DNA of 22,077 bases from Hypsibius dujardini (lineage: Eukaryota; Tardigrada; Eutardigrada; Parachela; Hypsibiidae). The notes beneath the pieces are model-generated. The model saw only the letters and a list, made by a program, of their open reading frames with translations, searched no databases and was not told the origin of the DNA. Where the stretch lies: NCBI GenBank assembly GCA_001579985.1, contig LRSR01006544.1:1-22077 (forward strand), in the 5' to 3' direction. The first letter of the stretch is position 1, and each line of letters starts with the position of its first letter. This document shows, in pieces, positions 9,051 through 17,793 of this stretch. Position numbers and translations under genes: made by a program.

Positions 9051-9408
9051 AACATAAAGTCAGTGTCGTGTCCATCTCGTTTCCGTTCCCTTCTCCCTCT
9101 CGCGGCACTCAAATCAGTCTATAGCTCCGCCCCTAATAGTATAATTTTGCATTACGTGTACACTGCATGTTTTGATTGGTCCTCACAAACGGTCCAATTT
9201 AGGGCGGAGTTTTCGGCCAGTTGGAACAGCAAAAGTCACGTGATCGGAGTTTTTCTTGGGACTGAGTGTAATCAAATTACAGAAAACAACAGGGATTTAT
9301 AAACTTAGCGCAGCAGTTTTGTTGTCTTTCGCAATCCACTGGTTGAGGTTACAAAAATCCAGTCGCATGACGACTCCACGCTCCAAATGTGAGTATCGCA
9401 CCGCATTA

Positions 9409-10571
9409 CTAGTAACCGGTGCCATCATTGATCCCACTTAGAGTGGGATCCTTAGGAGTCACTCGCTGATTGGAGCCTTTCAGACGAAAACACGTCTTCA
9501 TCGATCGCATCCACCTCCACAAATGCGATCGGTAATCATCGTTGCAAGCGAAAAGAATCACCTGAAACGGCAGAAAGATGTGTAGACGTAGTTAAAAACC
9601 TAGTAAGTTAAAACACATGCCGAACTATCTGTATTTTCTTCAATCTAGTAAAAAATGTTTCATTTCCAACAAGTCTTACGGGCGTGGTCGGGAACTGTAA
9701 CACCAAGCACGATCGAAGCCACAGGCGCAGCAACGGATTGTCCGCGTAGATTGCGGGCAAGGACGCCAGAATCATCGGCTGCGGAATCGTACACATCACA
9801 TACATACACATCACATCGAAGAGAAACGAAATCAGAAGCATTTTTGTCACAATCCGTCGCCGTTGGTGAACGATAACCTGTCGCGGTCCAGGCCGTTGAA
9901 CGCTGTCCCCATGATGACCTCGGAAGCTTCTCACATACATCACCAGAAAAACCACCACCGCAATGACCCCGACTATTCCATAGGCCACGTAAATAGCGAC
10001 GACTGTCAAGATCCCGCCCAGTTTGCCGAAAATTTGAATTGTGCACTGGCCTTTCTCGGTAGCGTAAAACTTCCCGCCGACCTCAAAAAGGTACGGGGTT
10101 AAGCACCCAGCGGAGATGGCTCATCATTCCTGTGACCTTTCGGGTTGACCAGGTTTTGTAGGCGAAGGGAAAGATCATCGCGACCAGGCGGTTGACGGCC
10201 AGCGACGCCTCGGCCCAATTGTTGGCGAACTGAGTCAATCCCAGCAGGAAGTGGACGTACTTGCAGATGTCGCGTGGACGCGCGAACCAAACGTGATCTC
10301 CGTAGATGAGGATGCAGTGAATTGGGTTATGGACGGCGCAGGTGATGAAGCAGTTAGTGATCACGTGGAGAATGAGAACACCCGCCCCGGATCCTAATGT
10401 TTGGGACCGAATTATGACGAGAAAGAGCAAACCGTTGGTGAAGATTCCGACGATTGAGAATGCGAGGAAGGTCGCGAACCATACTCGTAACGACGACCTC
10501 TCGACTGAACTAACATTATACAGGGTGGAGTTATTGAGGGCAGATGTGTTGCTAAAACTGTAGTTCGACAT
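9409..10571 (-). pseudogene. 7TM receptor B, two exons, broken by a 14-bp deletion
   Basis: Exon 1 is 9680-10571 (ATG at 10571), the intron is 9562-9679 (118 bp, GTAAGA...TTTCAG, phase 0), and exon 2 is 9409-9561 (50 residues plus TAG). The protein parallels A and C: NxS/T-rich N-terminus, TM1 to TM3 with SLAVNRLVAM, basic third loop, TM6, then VILFACNDDYRSHLWRW across the splice. Aligned to A, 14 bases are missing near 10112-10125 in TM4. This shifts the frame and gives a premature stop at 10083, after VTGMMSHLRWVLNPVPF. Past the lesion the old frame is open again with no further stops. The break looks recent. An extra CMYV-like four residues in TM6 come from a local ACATACA duplication. Without the deletion it would be a normal receptor of this family. 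Confidence 0.85.
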
Positions 10572-11555
10572 GATCAGAAACGTGGATCAAAGGCAGGAGC
10601 AAAACTTTGATTGTATTTTATCGGAGCAACTTTTTTGAATACCGACTGTGCGAGTTTGGAACGGAAATTTAGTGGTATGTCATCCGGTTGTTACGATTCC
10701 ACTGAAACGGGACGTGCGTGGGTGGCTGTATTAGCTAACGGGGATTTACTTCGAAAAGAAGAAAAAAGACCCAACCTTAAAGCCTCCAACCGGATTATCT
10801 AACGGCAGAGACTGAACATGAGAGCGCTATGTGAGGTCTCCAAACACGAAGAAGAAGCAGAAAATGACAAATCTGTTCGACTAATAATAATCGGTTAAAA
10901 CTTTGTCTTGATGAGTGTTATTAAGCTGTACCGGAAAAGCGGTTGCAGGAACTTAACTGAAGGTTGTTACGCTAATTCCAGCTGCTAACCATCGTAGTGC
11001 TGTGAAGATGAGAGCGAGATTGCACTCGAGATTTACACAAAAAAAGGCGTCTGAAGAGGTGCTTTCTCGTCATCATGCCACCAGGCTTGCAACCGCCAGA
11101 CCGACCGGAATGCCTATCCCTCCTTCTGTCAGCCCATCTATTCATCCAAAACAAGCTGAGTAAACGGTCAGCCCGAATTCCCTGTGGGCGGTCCAGACGG
11201 TAAAAGGGTCATCCCCAAAGGTAGACGGTTAATCCGAAGGGTGGGCGATCAGGGCAGAAGACAGGTTACATCTTGTCGAGCCGTCCATGTGCCGGACGGA
11301 CCGCCCCTCCGTCCAACGGAGAACCAGCTTCCGTGTGGGTAGTATTTCACTTGGATGGCTGTCTTAATTGCTCTCGTTCTAACTCCATCTGGTATAATAC
11401 GGGTTTACCGTTTTCGTTTTAATTGCCAGCTGATACCGGGGAAAAAATGTGAACGTTCCTTAGAAAGATTGCCTTTGCATTATTATAGATTCGATGAAGG
11501 ATGGTCTCATCAACCTTGGTCAGGCAAGCAGGCAGGCAGGCCGGCAGGCAGACGG

Positions 11556-11615
<60 letters not shown>

Positions 11616-11701
11616 TACGCAGGCAATTCAGTGCTCTGCTCCGCTCCGCTGTGCCTTGCTCAAATTTGGGGTCTCCCTCGTAGACTCTTACCTCAGCCTT
11701 G
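10572..11701. other. Intergenic spacer between receptors C and B
   Basis: The stretch holds the promoter side of B and the 3' side of C, all minus strand. No coding exon is recognisable. The only clear structure is the GGCA/CCTG microsatellite at 11520-11625. ORFs through that microsatellite (poly-RQAG or poly-CLPA) are artefacts. Confidence 0.55.
11520..11625. repeat. (GGCA)n microsatellite, (CCTG)n on the gene strand
   Basis: A tetranucleotide run with a few interruptions at the left, and pure from about 11554 to 11615 (some 15 units). It begins less than 80 bases beyond the stop codon of receptor C (11702-11704), so it probably lies in that gene's 3' UTR, where the transcript would contain CCUG repeats. 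Confidence 0.9.
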
Positions 11702-12836
11702 TTATCTCCCCACATCCGCCTGAAGTGTGAACACTCCACTCTGCGTTGGATTCCTCTTGGGATGCACTCGTCTTTTGAAACCACAGACGCAGGTCGTTCT
11801 CCTTATCGACCGCATCCACTTCCAGAAATGTGATTGGTAGTCGTCATTGCACGCGAACAGAATCACCTGAAAGAGCGGACATGTGAAGCAAATATGAGAC
11901 CGTTTTTAGAATGTGAGATGTCATTACGGGTGTGATTGGATACTGCAACGCCAAACATGACCGCAGCCATAAGCGCAATAACGGATTGCCCGCGTAGACT
12001 GACGGAAAGGACGCCAGAAAAATGGGCAACGGCACCGCGCACATCACGTCAAAGAGGAACGACATCAGCAGCATGTTTGTCACCGTTAGTCGCCTTCGGT
12101 AAAGCACATCCTGCTGCGATCCCGGCCTCCACGGAGCACCCCGCCCACGATAACCCCCGAACCCTCGTACGTACATGAAGAGGAACAAAAAAACTGTAAT
12201 AATTCCAATTATTCCATACGGAACGTAAACAGCCACGGCGACTAGAAAACTGCCGAACGTGTTGAAAATTTGAACCGTACACTGGCCCTGTTCCGTGGCG
12301 TAAAATCGACCGCCCACCCCAAAACAGTTAGGGAGGTAGGATGCTACAGATATGAGCCAAGACAGGGCGATCATCATTCCGGTGACCTTTCGCGTTGACC
12401 AAACTTTGTAGGCGAAGGGAAAGATCACTGCGACCAGGCGGTTGACGGCCAGCGACGCCTCGGCCCAGTTGTTGGCAAACTGGGTGAAGCCCATGAGGAC
12501 GTGGACGTATGTACAGATACCGTGTGGACGGACGAACCAAACGTTGTCCCCGTAGATGAGGATGCCATGGATGGGATTATGCACGGCGTTCTCGACGAAG
12601 CCGTTTGCGAGGACGTGTAGGATCAGCAAGCCAGCTCCGGATCGCAGGGCTCGTGAACGGATTATGACGCTGAAGAGTATCCCATTGGTGAGGATGCCAA
12701 ACAGGGAGAAGGCGACGAACGTGGCGAACCACACGGTCAATGAAGACCGCTCAGAGTGGAAACGCCAAGCAGTTTGATTATTTTCGCTGATGTTTTTGGC
12801 ACTGGACGACCAATTAAATGCGCTGGAATTGAACAT
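11702..12836 (-). CDS. Rhodopsin-like 7TM receptor C, complete, two exons
   Basis: Exon 1 is 11928-12836 (ATG at 12836-12834, 303 codons), the intron is 11867-11927 (61 bp, GTAATG...TTTCAG, phase 0), and exon 2 is 11702-11866 (54 residues plus TAA), giving 357 aa. An in-frame extension upstream to 12929 is possible, but the ATG at MFNSSAFNWS matches the starts of A and B. NxS/T sites in the N-terminus suggest an extracellular end. TM3 ends AVNRLVAVIFP (N-R-L at 132-134 in place of DRY). Cys108 and Cys186 are placed for the conserved disulfide. The third loop ends in YRRRLTVTNM. TM7 runs across the splice, ITP|VILFACNDDYQ, with N-D-D-Y in place of NPxxY. Helix 8 is basic (HFWKWMRSIRR). Ligand unknown; a sensory or peptide receptor is possible. 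It is the only array member seen complete. Confidence 0.88.
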
Positions 12837-13548
12837 TTTCGGCGATACTACCAACGGGGCATTGCCTTCTGGTTCCAAGGTACAAATTGTAGCTTTGATT
12901 TTACAGCTTCTTCTTGCGATTATCGGCACTGATTCGTGCCATCCTCACACGTCTCTGTACAGCTTCAGACTCTGTCCCATCAAATCGTGGGGCAGGGAGG
13001 GAGGTGCCTTTTAGGTTGTTGCTATTACGACAATCATCTGCGTCCTCGTGATCTTTGATTGCAAATTGGCTTCATTTAGGAGTCACACCTGCTACATCCT
13101 CAAATGCCCTGCTTCAAGCATCCATGTACGCACGTGTCTCATTGTTTCAGTGTCTGATGTCTATGTACCCGGATGGGAATCCGAATTCGTCCTCACGCGT
13201 GAGGCTGCAGACATCTGAAGACATACGTAGTCACAAGATACAGATCTGTTTATATGAACAGTGATATACACCGTCAAGGCAATGGGGAGATGGACCGGGC
13301 AAAGTCAAGCTTCGGGAAGGATGTGGAATGGAATGTCGCTGCTCTTTTCCATGCAACGGCCTCTTATTGAGAGATTAAATTTGTGATTGACAGAAAAACA
13401 GCAGAAACTAATTTGACTTCACTTGGAGTCTATTGGCATTTACAGCTTGTTCAAGGTTCACCCATCCGCGATACGTTTCTCACTCGCGAAAATCCAACGC
13501 GTGAACATCGCGCAATCAAATCACTTCATTTTGCGAAGCACTTCATTT
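12837..13548. other. Intergenic spacer between receptors D and C
   Basis: The region upstream of receptor C. No exon is recognisable. A perfect short palindrome (CCTCACGCGTGAGG, near 13191) is the only structure noted. Promoter elements cannot be assigned with confidence. Confidence 0.5.
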
Positions 13549-13710
13549 TCACAGTTCCACATCCACCTGAAGCGAGGACACCACACTGTGGGTAGGGTTC
13601 TTCGGCGTCACTCGATTGCTAGATCTGTCGGGCCAAAGATGTCGCCTCAGGGAGCTTTGCCACCTCCAAAGATGGGACTGATAGTCGTCGTTACAAACGA
13701 ACAGAATCAC
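13549..13710 (-). pseudogene. 7TM receptor D, orphan last exon
   Basis: An acceptor (TTTGTTAG|) at 13711-13712 is followed by an intact 53-residue exon starting VILFVCNDDYQSHLWRW and ending in TGA at 13551-13549. This matches exon 2 of B and C in length, phase and TM7 motif, and its tail (NRVTPKNPTHS, LQVDV) keeps features of both. Exon 1 should lie to the right on the minus strand, but no receptor sequence appears in the remaining 8 kb, which is satellite, transposons and then an astacin gene. The first exon was probably lost or moved when the satellite/transposon island formed. The exon could still be functional if an unusually long intron existed, but the intervening astacin gene makes that unlikely. 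Confidence 0.8.
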
Positions 13711-14518
13711 CTAACAAAAAAAGCGTAATTAGACAACCTGTCAGTTAGTTTAAGGGTTAAGGGGCCAATTGCGAGCCTTGGCCAGTTATGGAACAACGCG
13801 TATTAGAAAATCAGCGGTCAGTTCTGTCACGCATGCATGCCTTGAGCTTCCTAGGCTCACCATGGCGGTATACTTATAGCTATAGCTAGAGCGTCTGTAC
13901 CCACCCTGCCTGACTTATACTTATACTTATATACTTATACTTATACTTATACTTATAGCAGAAGCAGGTGTGTCTGTACCCACCCTACCTGACATATACT
14001 TATACTTATATACTTATACTTATACTTATACTTATAGCAGAAGCAGGTGTGTCTGTACCCACCCTACCTGACAGATACTTATACTTATATACTTATACTT
14101 ATACTTATAACAGTAGCAGGTGTGTCTGTGCCCACCCTGCCTGACTTATACTTATACTTATATACTTATACTTATACTTATTGCAGTAGCAGATGTGTCT
14201 GCATCCCCCACCCTACCTGACTTATACTTATACTTATATACTTATACTTATACTTATAACAGTAGCAGGTGTGTCTCTGCCCACCCTGCCTGACTTATAC
14301 TTATACTTATAAGTTATACTTACACTTATACTTATAACAGTAGCCGGCGTGTCTGCACCTACCTTGCCTGGCTTATACTTATACTTTAAACAGTAATAGG
14401 TGTGTTTGCACCCACCTACCTGACTTATACTTATTTTTATATACTTATACTTATACTTATATTTATAGCAGTAGCAGGTGTGTTTGTACCCACCCTGCCT
14501 GACTCATACTTATTCTTA

Positions 14519-15036
14519 GGGATCGTTCAACAATTACGTAAGCGCTCGATATTAGGCGGCCTTACCCCTAACTCCCTTCTGTCAGAGCTCGTCGTTATTT
14601 CTTTTTACCCCCCCCCCCCGGAACTTCAAACGCTTATGTCAGCGCCGTTAGAACCTCCTATGCGTCCAAATGTTAAATTTCCGCTTTAATAACAAAATTC
14701 TAGCACCGATAACACTTAGTTATCTTCCGCATTTACAAAATCAGAACGAGGAAAAGCGTCTAGATCGGTAATGATGGGAACGTCGGTCGACCCAGCCTCC
14801 TCGTATCGTGTTTCCTCGTCGTCGTCATCAAGATCTCCTTCCTCGTCCAGTGTCATGCAGAGGTGGTTCTTTTTCGCAACCTTGGCTAAACCAAGATGAT
14901 CAATCAAGGAAATTTTGAGATTTAAAATTGTTGACTTAATCCTAGGACAGACCCCCACCCCATATACGTCAGAGCTCGTCATCGATTGCTGACACGTACC
15001 CCTCTAAATTCGATGACATAATTGTTGAACGATCCC
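14519..15036 (-). mobile_element. PIF/Harbinger-like TIR element, copy 1
   Basis: This 518-bp element has terminal inverted repeats GGGATCGTTCAACAATTA and a 3-bp TTA target duplication on both sides (14516-14518, 15037-15039). GGG-starting ends with TWA duplications are typical of PIF/Harbinger. It carries a C12 homopolymer at 14608-14619 and two copies of GTCAGAGCTCGTC. It is inserted in the satellite array. Subterminal sequence (GATATTAGGCG, CTAACTCCC, GAGCTCGTC) is shared with the copy at 19812-20409, which lies in the opposite orientation. Confidence 0.8.
14716..14982 (-). pseudogene. Possible transposase C-terminal remnant in PIF-like copy 1
   Basis: A minus-strand ORF of 88 codons with a very acidic second half (EEGDLDDDDEETRYEEAG, then ITDLDAFPRSDF) ends at 14716. 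It has no recognisable catalytic motif. The main support is position: its stop lies about 165 bases from the GATATTAGGCG subterminal block, and the acidic ORF end in copy 2 (20211-20213) lies about 160 bases from the equivalent block in the same relative orientation. Confidence 0.35.
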
Positions 15037-15375
15037 TTATATACTTATAGCAGCAGCAGGTGTGTTTGTACCCACCCTGCCTGACTTATACTTATACTAT
15101 TGAGTTATTATTAAGACGCATTAGACGCAGGGCTGCCAGTCCTCTGCTGATTGAAAAGTTACTGGTCCATTGATTTTTTATTTTAAAACCCATGTTTCAG
15201 AAAGGAGCAGTTCCGGCTATAGAAGTTCAAGGTGGTGTTAGAATCTCCGTTTTGGAATCGGGAACTTTTCAAAATATCAAAACTTCTCGATTCCCATGTT
15301 TGACTTGAATTGATTGATTAGTCTGTTCCAATTTTGAAGCTAATCGAAAAATAATAATAATAAATATTTTTATTG

Positions 15376-16185
15376 ACACACGTGGCTGAAACCCCAGGCC
15401 GACCGAGTTAAATCCAACTTTTTACCTGCGTGGTCGGAGTTTGAGCCAAGTTTGGCCAATGCGTTCAGCTGTTTCTCACATAGCTTGATTCATTGATTGA
15501 ACACCAGTATCACGAGAATCATAATTTGACGCGAAAAACTAAAACAAAACTCCGTTTCTAAAAAATCCTCCTAATATTAGCCAGGAAAGGACAATCTGAG
15601 TTCCACAGGGATCACCAGAAAAAATATTGAGTATTTATTGATGAATGCAAGCGCCTTTATTCTTATTGACAGCCTCCAGCCCCCGGGAATCCCGTCGTAC
15701 AGGTTTCTGCACAGTTCGGGTGGGACAATCTCATTCCACAGCTCCCGCACGCGCGGTTCAATTTCAGAGACATTTTCGATCTGTACGCTTGTCAGCCGCA
15801 CCTTAACCGCCCCCCTGATATTTTCGATTGCCGAAAGGTCCGGGCTTTTTGCGGGCCACGGTGGAGGGAAAATCCTTCCTGCATGGAAAATTTTTGCATG
15901 ATTTTCGACAAATACTCAATATTTTGTCTGGTGATCCCTGTGGAACTCAGACTGTAATTTCCTGGTTATTATTAGGGGGATTTTTTAGAAACAGAGTTTT
16001 GTTTTAATTTTTCGCGTCAAATTATGATTCTTCTAATACTGGTGTTAAATCAATGAATCAAGCTATGTGAGAAACAGCTGAACGCACTGGCCAAAATTGG
16101 CTCAAACTCCGACCACGCCATTTTGCTGGGCGCAGGTAAAAAGTTGGCTTTAACTCGGTCGGCCTGGGGTTTCAGCCACGTGTGT
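15376..16185. mobile_element. Palindromised Tc1/mariner-like element
   Basis: The left arm (about 15376-15652) and right arm (about 15893-16185) are long, well-conserved inverted repeats starting ACACACGTGGCTGAAACCCC. The loop between them holds the C-terminal part of a Tc1/mariner transposase on the minus strand. The left arm includes the end of that ORF and the right arm is an inverted copy of the same end. Thus only the 3' half of the transposon is present, duplicated head to head, and the N-terminal half is missing. Confidence 0.8.
15577..15901 (-). pseudogene. Tc1/mariner transposase, C-terminal fragment
   Basis: The minus-strand frame is open from about 15901 (beside the palindrome junction) to the stop at 15577. 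It shows the family signature WPAKSPDLSAIEN (normally WPAxSPDLNPIEN), whose Glu is the third residue of the DDE triad, followed by RVRELWNEIVPPELCRNLYD and a C-terminal IKALAFINKYS block. The DNA-binding domain and both catalytic Asp residues are absent, so no active enzyme is made. The conserved frame suggests a fairly young truncation. Confidence 0.78.
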
Positions 16186-16792
16186 ATAAGCCTGATTCTT
16201 TACAGTAGGCAGGAAAGCATCATTTCTTACAGTAATTATCCATAATCGAAAATGCGAAAATAACAAATCATAGAACGCATCTCGAAGAAATTTCTAGAGA
16301 TTTCACCAGTTGGTGCGTAAACATCACAACTGCGCAGTAGTCACTTAACGTTGAAATTGCGTATTACCCAGTATATGACAAAGTTGTGACACAAAACCTG
16401 GAATGGTATTGAGTTCAATTCATCACCATATGGACATATGATATTTTTCTAATTCTGTTTGCGCCCACTCAGACCCAGCCGCCCAGACTTTCCTAAATTT
16501 TGCCTGTTCCATTTCCACAACTGTGTTGATTTCTCCTCTTTATTGTTATTGTCAGAGCTCTCCAGTCCCCCTCCGCATGTTCTGAATTAGCATCCTTTTC
16601 CTTCGACCATTTCGGATTTTAAACATACTTATTTGTCATTGTATTGCGAAACACCGAAATTGTTCCATGCAAAAAAAAAAGAACAGGCAATTAAATCTGA
16701 GAGGAGATGGGTTTTAGGGTAAGGAAGCAAAAAGTAATTGCTGAAGCATGGTAGAAACCTACTATGGAAGGTTGGTAAATTTCGATAATGTT
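16186..16792. other. Spacer without recognised features
   Basis: AT-rich sequence between the Tc1-like palindrome and the GGTAC minisatellite. I see no exon, inverted repeat or tandem repeat beyond an A10 run near 16671-16680. Confidence 0.5.
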
Positions 16793-17027
16793 ACCTACGG
16801 TGGTATCTATGTTGGTACCAATGGTGGTACGTACGGTGGTACGTACGGTGGTACCTATGGTGGTACGTACGGTGGTACCCATGGCGGTATGTACGGTGGT
16901 ACCAATGGTCATACGTACGGTGGTATCTAAGAGGGTACGTACGGTGGTATCTAAGAGGGTACGTACGGTGGTATCTAAGAGGGTACGTATGGTGGTATCT
17001 ATGGTGGGACCCATGGTGGTACGTAAA
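16793..17027. repeat. GGTGGTACGTAC minisatellite
   Basis: Imperfect 12-bp units (GGTGGTACGTAC, GGTGGTACCTAT) fill the left part. On the right three copies of a 24-bp higher-order unit (GGTACGTACGGTGGTATCTAAGAG) follow. The plus frame encodes TYGGTYGGTYGG and other frames encode similar low-complexity strings in several directions, so protein coding is not supported. Confidence 0.9.
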
Positions 17028-17029
17028 AT

Positions 17030-17136
17030 GGTAAAATGGTAAAAGTATAAATATAAGTATAAGCATTAGTATATATGTATGAGTATAAGTCAGGCAGGGT
17101 AGGTACAGACACACCTGCTACTGCTATAAATATAAG
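17030..17136 (-). repeat. Satellite unit, right arm, reversed orientation
   Basis: One unit of the same satellite as at 13868-15100 but reverse-complemented (GTCAGGCAGGGTAGGTACAG, ACACACCTGCTACTGCTATA), with AAGTATA hexamer derivatives. It is cut by the pogo-like element at 17139. Confidence 0.88.
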
Positions 17137-17138
17137 TA

Positions 17139-17779
17139 CAGTAAAACTCGTGTTATGTAAACCTCGTCTGTATGCAATACCTCGTCTATATTGAACTTTC
17201 CTTCTGCACCGATTTTGTGCTATACATATAACATAGGGGGGCGAAACTTATTGTAAATATTCCCTCTATATGGTATGTTGAACAAATTTTACGGTCAACC
17301 ATGTCAAACGCACTTCCTCTAAGTTGAATTCGACATTTCTCCTTGGAACTTTTTGACGAAATCGCTCTTGCTGTTTACTTTAATCTATCCTGCAAGCCAT
17401 TGCAGTGTTTATCTGCGCATTGAGCTGCATGCGTTAGTTTTGGTAGGCTCTAAATTTTGTTAAGATGGCGCCGATCGTTAAAAAAAAAAGGCCGACAAGG
17501 AAAAAGCTAACTCTTATCCAAAAAGTTAAGTTGTTGAAGGACCTCGGTCATATGAAACAGAATGCTGCGGCGGCTTAGTACGGAATTGTACGGAGTACTG
17601 TAGTGCCTGCAAGCAAACAGTATTTAGCTCTCGAATTTGATGCGATTTCCTTTGTTTTACTGGGGGAAATTTCGCCCTGCTCCTGGGCGCCCTAAGGTCC
17701 CCTAATCCAATGTAAAACCCTCGTTTAAGTTGAATAAAAAGCATGGATTTTTGAGGTTTACATTAGACGAGTTTTACTG
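17139..17779 (+). mobile_element. pogo/Tigger-like non-autonomous element
   Basis: This 641-bp element has imperfect terminal inverted repeats CAGTAAAACTCGT(G/C)T(T/A)ATGTAAACCTC and TA on both sides (17137-17138, 17780-17781), as expected for the Tc1/mariner/pogo superfamily. It contains the start of a CENP-B-like transposase gene, then sequence that no longer matches, so it is an internal-deletion derivative. It is inserted in the reversed satellite. Confidence 0.82.
17465..17614 (+). pseudogene. pogo/Tigger transposase N-terminal fragment (CENP-B-like HTH)
   Basis: ATG at 17465 opens MAPIVKKKRPTRKKLTLIQK, then VKLLKDLGHMKQNAAAA, an in-frame TAG at 17576-17578, then YGIVRSTV. This is the psq/CENP-B N-terminal helix-turn-helix layout (basic lead, LTLxxKVxxL, NxxxVAxxYGxxRSTV) that binds the element's own ends. 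The TAG sits where the family has a Glu or Lys codon before YG and is one base from GAG or AAG. Similarity ends soon after STV, at the deletion junction. Confidence 0.75.
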
Positions 17780-17793
17780 TATAAGTATAAGTA

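Larger units (their letters stand above)
7589..9408. other. AT-rich intergenic region
   Basis: No gene was found on either strand. The stretch contains a weak old inverted repeat (about 7740-8215), a short hairpin (TCCGATTTCAATCGGA near 8724), the strong hairpin at 9019-9050, and an inverted pair CTCCGCCCCTAA (near 9125) / TTAGGGCGGAG (near 9199). The string GGGCGGAGCTATA near 7938 recurs in reverse complement near 9118. These suggest eroded non-autonomous elements. Confidence 0.5.
13868..15100 (+). repeat. Satellite array, left (unit about 73-79 bp)
   Basis: About ten units of GCAGGTGTGTCTGTACCCAC-CCTGCCTGAC are separated by runs of TTATAC hexamers (often with one TATATAC step). The unit spacing at the start of the array is 79, 79, 73 and 77 bp. 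The array is interrupted by the transposon at 14519-15036, with the last unit just right of it. Hydrophobic poly-Leu/Ile/Tyr ORFs across it are artefacts of the hexamer. Confidence 0.92.

Noticed and set aside
11355-11784. Poly-RQAG and poly-CLPA ORFs
   Set aside because: Translate the GGCA microsatellite; one of them is antisense or out of frame to receptor C exon 2.
12837-13548. Search for tRNA, rRNA or CRISPR arrays in this and other spacers
   Set aside because: No cloverleaf with A/B boxes, conserved rRNA core or regularly spaced repeats with unique spacers was seen; the satellite spacers are low-complexity hexamers, not unique.
13900-14520. Hydrophobic ORFs rich in Leu, Ile, Tyr and Thr across the satellite (also 18926-19505)
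   Set aside because: They simply translate the TTATAC/AAGTAT hexamer; not membrane proteins.
16748-16930. Glycine/tyrosine-rich TYGGTYGG ORF
   Set aside because: Produced by the GGTAC minisatellite; overlapping frames and the other strand are equally open.
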